A stretch of 17,146 nucleotides of DNA from Pseudomonadota bacterium (lineage in GTDB: Bacteria > Pseudomonadota > Alphaproteobacteria > Caulobacterales > Caulobacteraceae). Each line of letters opens with the position of its first letter. The first letter of the stretch is position 1. Shown here piece by piece: positions 8,267-14,572 of the stretch. The position numbers and the translations under genes were made by a program. Under the pieces are notes generated by a model. It was not told the DNA's origin. It searched no databases and saw only the letters and a list, made by a program, of their open reading frames with translations. The DNA lies in assembly GCA_023424215.1 (NCBI GenBank), contig JAFAEC010000097.1, forward strand, positions 1 to 17,146. The letters run 5' to 3'.

Positions 8267-8274
8267 GCTATAGG
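8267..8274 (+). promoter_or_regulatory. Possible -10 element for purA
   Basis: GCTATAGG, 41 nt before the purA start, matches the first six positions of the Caulobacter housekeeping -10 consensus GCTANAWC. No convincing -35 is seen at the right distance (only a CCGACGA nearby), so purA may instead be read through from serC. Confidence 0.28.
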
Positions 8275-8315
8275 CTGCGCCCGCATTCCGGAAGTCGGAT
8301 CGGCGGAGAAGCGTC

Positions 8316-9611
8316 TTGGCGAACGTGGCGGTGGTCGGCGCCCAGTGGGGCGACGAAGGCAAGGGCAAGATCGTCGACTGGCTGTCGAACCGGGCGGACA
8401 TGGTCGTCCGTTTCCAGGGCGGCCACAACGCCGGGCACACCCTCGTCGTCGACGGCAAGGTCTACAAGCTGGCCCTGCTGCCCTCCGGCGTGGTGCAGGG
8501 CAAGCCGTCGATCATCGGCAACGGCGTCGTCGTCGATCCCTGGCATCTCGTCGCCGAGATCGGGAAGATCGAGGCGCAGGGCGTGGCCATCACCCCCGAC
8601 GTCCTCACCATCGCCGACAACGCCTGTCTGATCCTGCCCGTGCATCCGGCGCTCGACGTGGCCCGCGAAGCCGCGGCCAGCGCGCCGGGCGCGCGCATCG
8701 GCACCACGGGGCGCGGCATCGGACCGGCCTATGAGGACAAGGTGGGCCGTCGGGCGATCCGGGTCTGCGACCTCGCCGACGCCGACGATCTGAAGGTCAA
8801 GATCGACCGACTGAGGTCGCACCACGACCCGCTGCGCGCGGGGCTCGGACTGGAGCCGATCGACCCCGAAGTCCTGCTGGCCCAGTTGCTGGAGATCGCG
8901 CCGAAGATCCTTCCGTATGTGAAGCCGGCGTGGAAGCTGCTCGACGAGGCCCAGAAGGTCGGCAAGCGCGTCCTGTTCGAGGGCGCCCAGGGCGCCTTCC
9001 TCGACGTCGACCACGGCACCTATCCCTATGTGACCAGCTCCAACACCGTCGCCGGTCAGGCGGCGGCGGGCTCGGGCGTCGGGCCGAAGGGCGTCGGCTA
9101 TGTGCTCGGCATCGTGAAGGCCTACACTACCCGTGTCGGCGAGGGGCCGTTCGCCTGCGAACTGCACGACGAGGTGGGCGAGCATCTGGCGACGGTGGGT
9201 CGCGAGGTCGGGGTGAACACCGGCCGCGCGCGGCGCTGCGGATGGTTCGACGCCGTGCTGGTGCGCCAGTCGGTGGCGATCAACGGCATTGACGGGATCG
9301 CTCTCACCAAGCTGGACGTCCTCGACGGGCTCAAGACGCTGAAGGTCTGCGTCGGCTACCGGGTCGGCGACCGCGTGCTCGACTATCTGCCGTCCAGTCT
9401 CAGGGAGCAGGCCGCCGCGGAGCCCGTGTTCGAGGAACTCGAGGGCTGGAGCGAGAGCACGGCCTCGGCCCGCAGTTTCAAGGACCTCAACGCCAACGCG
9501 GTGAAGTATGTTCGGCGGATCGAGGAGCTGGTCGGCGCGCCGGTGGCCCTGCTCTCCACCAGCCCGGAGCGCGACGACACCATCCTGATGCGCGATCCGT
9601 TCCAGGGCTGA
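8316..9611 (+). CDS. purA: Adenylosuccinate synthetase
   Basis: 431-residue GTP-dependent enzyme that joins IMP and aspartate to give adenylosuccinate, the first committed step to AMP. The N-terminal loop QWGDEGKGK (10-18) holds the catalytic base D13 and NAGHT holds H41, both at the same numbers as in the E. coli enzyme. GTTGRGIGPAYEDK and LFEGAQGAFLDVDHGTYPY are also intact, and the length is normal. The start codon is TTG at 8316: GGAG lies 7 nt upstream, and translation from it gives the family's standard MANVxVVGAQWGD start. A later GTG (8325) would remove three residues of the first beta strand. The gene is 83 nt after serC. Confidence 0.96.
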   Translation: MANVAVVGAQWGDEGKGKIVDWLSNRADMVVRFQGGHNAGHTLVVDGKVYKLALLPSGVVQGKPSIIGNGVVVDPWHLVAEIGKIEAQGVAITPDVLTIADNACLILPVHPALDVAREAAASAPGARIGTTGRGIGPAYEDKVGRRAIRVCDLADADDLKVKIDRLRSHHDPLRAGLGLEPIDPEVLLAQLLEIAPKILPYVKPAWKLLDEAQKVGKRVLFEGAQGAFLDVDHGTYPYVTSSNTVAGQAAAGSGVGPKGVGYVLGIVKAYTTRVGEGPFACELHDEVGEHLATVGREVGVNTGRARRCGWFDAVLVRQSVAINGIDGIALTKLDVLDGLKTLKVCVGYRVGDRVLDYLPSSLREQAAAEPVFEELEGWSESTASARSFKDLNANAVKYVRRIEELVGAPVALLSTSPERDDTILMRDPFQG

Positions 9612-9627
9612 AGCAAGCTTTGCAGCG

Positions 9628-9643
9628 TTCAAGCCGCCTTAAC
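9628..9643 (+). promoter_or_regulatory. Candidate CtrA-type site (TTCA-N7-TTAAC)
   Basis: TTCA, then 7 nt, then TTAAC, one mismatch from the CtrA consensus TTAA-N7-TTAAC of Caulobacterales. It is centred about 46 nt before the GTG of the receiver-domain gene, a position where CtrA could act on its promoter. CtrA itself is not in this window. Confidence 0.35.
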
Positions 9644-9681
9644 CCTGTCCTGTCATTGGTCCGGGAGGTGGGAGGTTCCGC

Positions 9682-10488
9682 GTGTTTGCTGTCGATCATC
9701 GCCTTCTGGCCCGGCTCGAGCCGGTGACGAAACGGGTCCTGATCGTGGACCCGAACGCGCACGCCGCCCGACTCCTCACCGACCTCATGAAGGCCCTCGG
9801 CGCGCGCGAAATCGCGGTCGAGGCGACGGACAGCCGCGCCCTGAAGACTGCCGCGGCTCTTGAGCCCGGCATCATCTTCATCGAGCATTCCGGCCCGGGA
9901 CTGGACGGCGAAACGCTGGCGCGACGGTTGCGCCGGTCCGACCTGCCCTGTCGCCGGGCGCCCATAATCATGGTGACGGCGGAGGCGACCGCCTCCAGCA
10001 TCCTCGGCGCGCGCGACGCCGGCGTGCATGAATTCCTCCGCAAGCCCTTCACCAGCGCCGATCTGCAGCGCCGGGTCGAGAACGTCGCCCTCAAGCCGCG
10101 CGACTGGGTCGAGGCCGTCGAATACGTCGGCCCCGATCGTCGGCGGTTCAACTCCGGCGAATACGCGGGCCCCGGCAAGCGTCGAAGCGACCGTCCCGTC
10201 AACGGGGCCGAGGCGATAGCGGCCGCCAAGGACCAGGCCATGCGGATCCTCGCCTCGGCGCTCGACCAGTTCGACCGGGATCCGATGCAGGCTGTCCGCG
10301 CCATCCGCGAACAGGCGTCCGCCCTGAAGGCCGTGGCGATGAAGGTCTCGGACTCGCGGCTGGCGGTGGCGGTCGGGGCGCTGGAAGTCAGCCTCGCCTC
10401 CGGGCCCGCCACCAAGGCGACGCTTTCAGCGCCGATCGGGGGCCTGCTGGCGATGCACCAGGCCGAGCCCATGAAAAAGGCGGGCTGA
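9682..10488 (+). CDS. Receiver-domain protein with Glu in place of the phospho-acceptor Asp
   Basis: 268-residue cytoplasmic response-regulator-like protein. Residues 17-130 form a CheY-like receiver: RVLIVD (D23) in strand 1, T99 (IIMVTA) and K121 (RKPF) as switch residues. The usual phospho-acceptor aspartate, which precedes xxxPxxDG, is E68 (IFIEHSGPGLDG), and the second acidic-pocket residue after D23 is P24. The domain is therefore probably not phosphorylated and may sit in one fixed state. After a basic linker with YVGPDRRR (148-155), residues 175-260 are helical; ALKAVAMKV...LEVSLASG faintly resembles an HPt helix pair, but with Ser213 where the histidine would be. No DNA-binding or enzymatic output domain is seen. 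The start is GTG at 9682 with GGAGG 6 nt upstream. It converges on rpoH. Function unknown. Confidence 0.85.
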   Translation: MFAVDHRLLARLEPVTKRVLIVDPNAHAARLLTDLMKALGAREIAVEATDSRALKTAAALEPGIIFIEHSGPGLDGETLARRLRRSDLPCRRAPIIMVTAEATASSILGARDAGVHEFLRKPFTSADLQRRVENVALKPRDWVEAVEYVGPDRRRFNSGEYAGPGKRRSDRPVNGAEAIAAAKDQAMRILASALDQFDRDPMQAVRAIREQASALKAVAMKVSDSRLAVAVGALEVSLASGPATKATLSAPIGGLLAMHQAEPMKKAG

Positions 10489-10499
10489 AAGCCCGCCTT
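10477..10499 (-). terminator. Hairpin terminator shared by rpoH and the receiver-protein gene
   Basis: A perfect 10-bp stem (AAGGCGGGCT at 10477-10486, AGCCCGCCTT at 10490-10499) with loop GAA. Read on the minus strand, the stem ends in a run of five Ts, an intrinsic terminator for rpoH 27 nt past its stop. On the plus strand it overlaps the receiver-protein stop codon and is followed by only TTC, so it is weaker in that direction. Confidence 0.8.
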
Positions 10500-10525
10500 C
10501 CTCGCGTGCGCCGCTCGACGACGCG

Positions 10526-11413
10526 TCAGGCGTCGACCAGATTGCGCTCCTCGGCCGCGGCACGCATGGCCTTCTGTAGCTTCTCGAAGGCGCGCACCTC
10601 GATCTGACGCACGCGTTCGCGCGAGACGCCATACTGACCGGCGAGCTCCTCGAGGGTCACCGGATCGTCCTTCAGGCGGCGCTCGGTCAGGATGTGCTTC
10701 TCGCGGTCGGTCAGCTCCTCCATGGCCTCCTGCAGCAGGCCCATGCGGATCGACTTCTCCTCGTCCTCGGCGAGCTGGGTTTCCTGCGACACGGCGGTGT
10801 CGTCGGCCAGCCAGTCCTGCCACTCGCTTTCGCCGTCGGCGCGCAGCGGGGCGTTCAGCGAGGCGTCGCCGCCCAGCCGGCGATTCATGTCGATAACGTC
10901 CTGCTGGGTCACCCCCAGCTTGGTGGCGATCGACTCGACGTGCTCGGGACGCAGGTCGCCGTCCTCGAAGGCCGAAATCTGGCTCTTGGCCTTGCGCAGG
11001 TTGAAGAACAGCTTCTTCTGCGCCGCGGTGGTGCCCATCTTCACGAGCGACCAGCTGCGCAGGATGTATTCCTGGATCGACGCGCGGATCCACCACATGG
11101 CGTAGGTCGCCAGGCGGAAGCCCTTGTCCGGGTCGAACTTCTTGACCGCCTGCATCAGGCCGACGTTGCCCTCGGAAATCACTTCGCCGATCGGCAGGCC
11201 GTAGCCGCGATAGCCCATGGCGATCTTGGCCACGAGGCGCAGGTGCGAGGTGACGAGGCGGTGCGCGGCCTCGGGGTCCTGGTGCTCCGACCAGCGCTTG
11301 GCGAGCATGAACTCCTCGTCCTTGGTCAGCATCGGAAACTTGCGGATTTCCGTCAGGTATCGCGACAGTCCCTGTTCAGGCGACATCACCGCGAGCGATC
11401 TGGTAGCAGCCAT
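10526..11413 (-). CDS. rpoH: RNA polymerase heat-shock sigma factor sigma-32
   Basis: 295-residue sigma-70-family factor of the RpoH group, which directs RNA polymerase to heat-shock promoters. Region 2 is clear: HLRLVAKIAMGYRGYG (57-72), SEGNVGLMQAVKKFDPDKGFRLATYAMWWIRASIQEYILRSWSLVK (80-125). The RpoH box QKKLFFNLR at 132-140, the segment used for regulated degradation and core binding, identifies it as RpoH rather than RpoD. Region 4.2 helix-turn-helix is VTLEELAGQYGVSRERVRQIE near 255-276. The ATG at 11413 has GGAGGG 6 nt upstream. The gene lies 223 nt after rluD on the same strand, and this long leader holds a candidate promoter and an inverted repeat. A J-domain gene, whose class is often under sigma-32, lies about 4 kb away on the other strand. 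Confidence 0.97.
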   Translation of the reverse strand: MAATRSLAVMSPEQGLSRYLTEIRKFPMLTKDEEFMLAKRWSEHQDPEAAHRLVTSHLRLVAKIAMGYRGYGLPIGEVISEGNVGLMQAVKKFDPDKGFRLATYAMWWIRASIQEYILRSWSLVKMGTTAAQKKLFFNLRKAKSQISAFEDGDLRPEHVESIATKLGVTQQDVIDMNRRLGGDASLNAPLRADGESEWQDWLADDTAVSQETQLAEDEEKSIRMGLLQEAMEELTDREKHILTERRLKDDPVTLEELAGQYGVSRERVRQIEVRAFEKLQKAMRAAAEERNLVDA

Positions 11414-11510
11414 GTGGTCCCTCCGACCAAAAGTAACGAGCGGGCCCTGCGGCGTCGGCCACGGATGTGCGCCGGCGTCTCGCCCCTCAACCGGTGAGAT
11501 AGGATCGGGT

Positions 11511-11531
11511 TTCCGCCTTCGTCAGAGGCGG
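11511..11531 (-). other. Small hairpin in the rpoH leader
   Basis: CCGCCT and AGGCGG are separated by 7 nt roughly 100 nt upstream of the rpoH start. The stem is 6 bp. It could be incidental or part of a structured leader; no ribosome-binding-site pairing is evident. Confidence 0.3.
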
Positions 11532-11535
11532 ATCG

Positions 11536-11598
11536 TCACAGGAAAGCGTGACCGTTGCCCCCGCGCCACTGCACCGAATGATGCTTCGTATATCCCAT
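11536..11598 (-). CDS. Possible 20-residue leader peptide upstream of rpoH
   Basis: ATG at 11598 opens a frame for MGYTKHHSVQWRGGNGHAFL, ending in TGA at 11536-11538. AAGGA lies 6 nt before the ATG, which is good spacing. It resembles nothing I recognise. Its first codons overlap the -10 of the promoter proposed for rpoH, so it could only be translated from a message started further upstream, for example rluD read-through. It may well be chance. Confidence 0.22.
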   Translation of the reverse strand: MGYTKHHSVQWRGGNGHAFL

Positions 11599-11615
11599 AG
11601 TCAGTCCTTAATCAA
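11587..11615 (-). promoter_or_regulatory. Candidate rpoH promoter (TTGATT-17-TATACG)
   Basis: On the minus strand, TTGATT (11610-11615) is 17 nt before TATACG (11587-11592). Both hexamers share four bases with the sigma-70 consensus and the region is AT-rich compared with the rest of the window. Transcription would start near 11580, leaving a leader of about 165 nt. No convincing sigma-32 promoter is seen nearby. Confidence 0.4.
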
Positions 11616-11623
11616 GACTGACT
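11599..11623. promoter_or_regulatory. Perfect inverted repeat over the candidate rpoH -35
   Basis: AGTCAGTC (11599-11606) and GACTGACT (11616-11623) form a perfect 8-bp inverted repeat with a 9-nt centre. It covers the proposed -35 and begins 13 nt beyond the rluD stop. It may be an operator. A terminator is less likely, because no T tract follows on the minus strand. Confidence 0.45.
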
Positions 11624-11636
11624 TGGAGGCACCCCG

Positions 11637-12638
11637 TCAGAGGCGGGCCAGCCCGTCCTCCAGCGCGCGCATGTCGGCCGGCGGAGCGGTCTCGAACCTC
11701 AGCGTTTCGCCCGTCACCGGATGGACGAAACCGAGCACCGCGGCGTGCAGGGCCTGACGCTTCAGCCCGGCCGCCTCGATGGCGGCGCGCACCGGCGCCG
11801 CCGGACTGCCCGAGCCGTACACGGGGTCGCCAAGGATCGGCGCGCCCTTCGAGGCGAGGTGTACGCGGATCTGGTGGGTGCGGCCGGTGTGCAGGGTGCA
11901 GGCGACCCGCGCCGCCATCGGGGCTGCGCCGGCCTTGACGGGCGCACCGAACACGGCCTCGACGACATAGTCGGTGATCGCGTTGCGGCCGCCCGAGCGC
12001 AGCACCGCCATCTTCTTGCGATCCGAGGACGAGCGCCCGATCAGGGTCTCGATCCGCCCGCTCGCCGGCGAGGGCGCGCCGCGGGTGAGGGCGATGTAGG
12101 TGCGCTCGATGTCGTGGGCGGCGAACAGCGCCGACAGTCCTGCGTGGGCTCGATCCGACTTGGCGGCGACCATCACGCCCGAGGTGTCCTTGTCGAGCCG
12201 GTGCACGATGCCCGGCCGGGCCACGCCCCCGATGCCGGAGAGGCTGGCGCCGCAGTGGTGCAGCAGGGCGTTGACCAGGGTGCCGGTCTCGCAGCCGGGG
12301 CCGGGATGCGCCGCCATGCCCGCCGGCTTGTCGATGACGATCAGGTCGTCGTCCTCGAAGAGGATGGTCAGCGGGAGGGCTTCCGGCCGCGGGTCGGCGG
12401 GGATGATCGGGGGCAGGACCACCGAGTAGAGTCCGGGCGCGGCCTTCGCGGATCCGGCGGAGACCGTGACCCCGTCTCGACTCACAGACCCGCCGGCCAG
12501 CAGCGCCTGCAGCCGGGCCCGGGACAGCTCGGGTAGCGCTTCTGCCAGAGCCTTGTCCAGCCGCCCGCCCCCGTCCGCGATCCGGGCCTCGAGCACCGTC
12601 GGCTCGTCGTCTTCGGTGATCAGGGGTTCGTCGGACAC
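11637..12638 (-). CDS. rluD: 23S rRNA pseudouridine synthase, RluA/RluD family
   Basis: 333-residue RNA-modifying enzyme. An N-terminal S4 RNA-binding domain spans about 24-75 (GGRLDKALAEALPELSRARLQ..). The catalytic domain holds ILFEDDDLIVIDKPAGMAAHPG (92-113) and HRLDKDTSG (146-154) with the catalytic Asp at D149. GRTHQIRVHLASKGAPILGDPVYG is the other family signature. Domain order and length fit RluD, which makes pseudouridines in helix 69 of 23S rRNA and assists ribosome assembly; RluC is the main alternative, but the S4 layout and context favour RluD. The start is GTG at 12638, with GGAG 6 nt upstream; a longer frame upstream is in another phase. Followed on the same strand by rpoH and divergent from the lipoprotein gene. 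Confidence 0.92.
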   Translation of the reverse strand: MSDEPLITEDDEPTVLEARIADGGGRLDKALAEALPELSRARLQALLAGGSVSRDGVTVSAGSAKAAPGLYSVVLPPIIPADPRPEALPLTILFEDDDLIVIDKPAGMAAHPGPGCETGTLVNALLHHCGASLSGIGGVARPGIVHRLDKDTSGVMVAAKSDRAHAGLSALFAAHDIERTYIALTRGAPSPASGRIETLIGRSSSDRKKMAVLRSGGRNAITDYVVEAVFGAPVKAGAAPMAARVACTLHTGRTHQIRVHLASKGAPILGDPVYGSGSPAAPVRAAIEAAGLKRQALHAAVLGFVHPVTGETLRFETAPPADMRALEDGLARL

Positions 12639-12766
12639 GACCAGCTCCGCCGCCGCCGCCCGGCGCCGCTCCGTCTTGCATGACTGTCGCTCATCCGGTC
12701 AACGCGGGGCTTCCCCAACGGTCAAGCTTGAGGCAAAGGTTAACGATCTTTCGGGGGAGAGAAACG
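12639..12766. promoter_or_regulatory. Divergent intergenic region, rluD / lipoprotein gene
   Basis: Two copies of TTGACCG on the minus strand (12696-12702 and 12719-12725), 23 nt apart, resemble Caulobacter -35 elements for rluD, but neither has a good -10. The plus strand carries the 10-bp palindrome TCAAGCTTGA (12722-12731) and GTTAAC (12739-12744) shortly before the lipoprotein start. Promoters in both directions are expected here; which bases matter is uncertain. Confidence 0.35.
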
Positions 12767-13399
12767 ATGCGGACCATCCTGTCTGCCGCCGCGCTCGCGG
12801 CGCTGGCCGTCGGGCTCGGCAGCTGCGCCACGATGAGCGAGGAACAGTGCCTGGCCGGGGATTGGGTCGGGCAGGGCTTCTCGGACGGAACGGCCGGCTA
12901 CGCCATGAGCCGGCTGGGCGAGCATGCCGAGGCCTGCGTCAAGCATGGCGTGGTCCCGGACGACGCCGCCTATCGCGCGGGCTGGAACGACGGCGTGCTG
13001 CGCTACTGCACCATCGACAACGGCTTCCGGGTGGGGGCCCAGGGTGGAAGCTATGCGGGCGTCTGCCCCGCCGGGGTCGAGCGCGACTTCGTGATCGCCT
13101 ACGAGGACGGGCGGGTCGTCCATCTGGCTGAGCAGGCGGTGGCGGAAGCGCGCAGCCGCATCGACAGCAACGCCTACAGGCTCGAGGAGCTGGACGACAA
13201 GATCGACGCCAAGCAGCGCGAGCTGCGGGCCGAGGGGCTCACCGACGCCGAGCGTGACGTCATCCGCAACCGCATCCGCGAGCTGCGTCGCGAGCGGGAG
13301 GACACCGAGCGCGAGTGGCGTCGCGCCCAGCGCGAACTCGACGACGCTGAGGAACGCGCCCGCGATGTGCGCTGGCGAATGGAGTCGCGATACCGCTGA
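12767..13399 (+). CDS. DUF2799 family lipoprotein with C-terminal coiled coil
   Basis: 210-residue predicted lipoprotein. A hydrophobic signal peptide (1-19) ends in a lipobox LGSC with the lipidated Cys at C20; alanine at +2 suggests outer-membrane sorting by E. coli rules. The DUF2799 part covers about 28-118: CLAGDWVGQGFSDGTAGY, then AYRAGWNDGVLRYCT, and GSYAGVCP, with repeated Gly/aromatic turns and four conserved cysteines. From about 120 to the end the sequence is nearly all charged helix (RELRREREDTEREWRRAQRE), a likely coiled coil. Start ATG 12767 with GGGAGAG 5 nt upstream; the frame opens further upstream but without a signal peptide. Role unknown, presumably in the envelope. It converges on fba and shares a hairpin with it. 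Confidence 0.88.
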   Translation: MRTILSAAALAALAVGLGSCATMSEEQCLAGDWVGQGFSDGTAGYAMSRLGEHAEACVKHGVVPDDAAYRAGWNDGVLRYCTIDNGFRVGAQGGSYAGVCPAGVERDFVIAYEDGRVVHLAEQAVAEARSRIDSNAYRLEELDDKIDAKQRELRAEGLTDAERDVIRNRIRELRREREDTEREWRRAQRELDDAEERARDVRWRMESRYR

Positions 13400-13442
13400 C
13401 CGGCGGGGGGCAGGGGAGGCCGGTCGGCTCCCCCTGCGCCGG
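13400..13442. terminator. Convergent hairpin between the lipoprotein gene and fba
   Basis: An outer stem CCGGC (13400-13404)/GCCGG (13438-13442) encloses an inner near-perfect stem, 13410-13421 with 13426-13437 (10 of 12 pairs, GCAGGGG..CCCCTGC). It starts on the base after the lipoprotein stop and ends 6 nt before the fba stop codon. It probably works for both genes, but there is no T tract on either side. Confidence 0.55.
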
Positions 13443-13448
13443 CGTGGA

Positions 13449-14474
13449 TCAGGCCGCCTTCTTCTCCAGCGCCTGCTCCCACTGGCCCAGCGAGGCCAGG
13501 CCGTTCATGCGGGCGCGGTGGTGGAAGGCCTCCTGGCAGGCCACGGCGTTCTCGGCCTTGCCGGACCAGGCCCGCTGCGGCGCGGCCTGGAGGGCGCGGC
13601 CGTAGGAGAAGGTCATCTTCCAGGGGAAGCCGCCGAGTTTGTTCATGGCGTCGAGGTGGGCCGTGGCCTGCTCGTCGGTCTGGCCGCCCGACAGATAGGC
13701 GATGCCCGGCACCGCCGACGGCACGGTGGCCTTGAGCGCGGCGATGGTGCGTTCGGCCACCTCCTGCACGGTGGCCTGGCGCCGCGAGCCCTTGCCCGAG
13801 ATCACCATGTTGGGCTTCAGGATGATGCCCTCCAGCGCCACGCGCTGCTCGTACAACTCCTGGAACACCGTCTGCAGGGTCCAGCGGGTGACCTCGTCGC
13901 AGCGGTCGATGTCGTGGGCGCCGTCCATCAGCACCTCCGGCTCGACGATCGGCACCACCTGCTCCTGCTGGCAGATGCGGGCGTAGCGGGCCAGGGCGTG
14001 GGCGTTGGCCTTCACCGCGCCCCAGGTCGGAATGCCGTCGGCGATGTCGATCACCGCCCGCCACTTGGCGAAGCGGGCGCCGCGCTCGTAGTGGGCCCGC
14101 ACGCGCTTCGACAGCCCGTCGAGGCCCTTGGTCACCGTCTCGCCGGGGAAGCCCGCCATCTTGGTGGCGCCCTTGTCGACCTTGATGCCCGGGATCGAGC
14201 CCGCGGCCTTGATCAGGTCGACCAGCGGGGTGCCGTCCTTGCCGTCCTGGTACAGGGTCTCCTCGAACAGGATCACGCCCGAGATGTGCTCGCGCATCGT
14301 CTGCTCCGAGCGGAACAGGCACTCGCGGTAGTCGCGGCGGTTCTCCTCGGTGTTCTCGACACCGATCGCGTCGAAGCGCTTCTTGATCGTGCCGGTGGAC
14401 TCGTCGGCCGCCAGAATGCCCTTGCCGGGCGTGACCATCGCCTCGGCCACCGCGTTGAGCGCCGCCAGATCCAT
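13449..14474 (-). CDS. Fructose-bisphosphate aldolase, class I
   Basis: 341-residue class I (Schiff-base) aldolase, which splits fructose 1,6-bisphosphate into DHAP and glyceraldehyde 3-phosphate and runs in reverse in gluconeogenesis. It is of the eukaryote-like type: GILAADESTGT (19-29, D24), KWRAVIDI (K138), EPEVLMDGAHD (E178, E180), and LEGIILKPNM with the Schiff-base lysine K220, followed by LSGGQTDEQAT and the NAMNK-like block. All catalytic positions are present. The C-terminus ends in EKKAA without the terminal tyrosine of animal aldolases. ATG at 14474 follows GAGGAGG by 5 nt. It is the third gene of the gap-pgk-fba run, 98 nt after pgk. Its upstream region holds a small G5/C5 hairpin at 14500-14517 and a 16-base motif also found at gap. 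Confidence 0.95.
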   Translation of the reverse strand: MDLAALNAVAEAMVTPGKGILAADESTGTIKKRFDAIGVENTEENRRDYRECLFRSEQTMREHISGVILFEETLYQDGKDGTPLVDLIKAAGSIPGIKVDKGATKMAGFPGETVTKGLDGLSKRVRAHYERGARFAKWRAVIDIADGIPTWGAVKANAHALARYARICQQEQVVPIVEPEVLMDGAHDIDRCDEVTRWTLQTVFQELYEQRVALEGIILKPNMVISGKGSRRQATVQEVAERTIAALKATVPSAVPGIAYLSGGQTDEQATAHLDAMNKLGGFPWKMTFSYGRALQAAPQRAWSGKAENAVACQEAFHHRARMNGLASLGQWEQALEKKAA

Positions 14475-14530
14475 GAGTGCCTCCTCGAGCCTGTTGTTGG
14501 GGGGTCATCTAGCCCCCTCCACGCCCGAAG

Positions 14531-14546
14531 TCACGCATTGTTACAG
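14531..14546 (+). promoter_or_regulatory. Shared motif TCACGCNTTGTTACAG upstream of fba
   Basis: TCACGCATTGTTACAG, 56 nt upstream of the fba start and read on the strand opposite to the gene. The same 16-mer with one difference is upstream of gap (17025-17040). It abuts the hairpin at 14548-14572. A regulator site common to the glycolytic genes is the simplest reading. Confidence 0.45.
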
Positions 14547-14547
14547 C

Positions 14548-14572
14548 GGCTTTGCGCCGCCCCGCGCAAGCC
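14548..14572 (-). terminator. Hairpin directly after pgk
   Basis: GGCTT-GCGC pairs with GCGC-AAAGCC (9 pairs, one bulged A) around a GGGGCG loop on the minus strand, beginning on the base after the pgk stop. No T tract follows, so termination may be partial and fba may still be read from pgk. Confidence 0.45.

Noticed and set aside
11414..11535. Sigma-32 promoter in the rpoH leader (GTTGAG ... CACATC and CCCGATCC patches)
   Set aside because: Neither patch has both a CTTGA-like -35 and a CCCCAT-like -10 at proper spacing.
12728..12744. CtrA site upstream of the lipoprotein gene (TTGA then TTAAC)
   Set aside because: The half-sites are 8 nt apart rather than 7 and the first has a mismatch, so it does not meet the consensus.
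13449..14474. Class I rather than class II aldolase as evidence of recent transfer
   Set aside because: Class I aldolases occur in many alphaproteobacteria, and base composition matches the neighbours.
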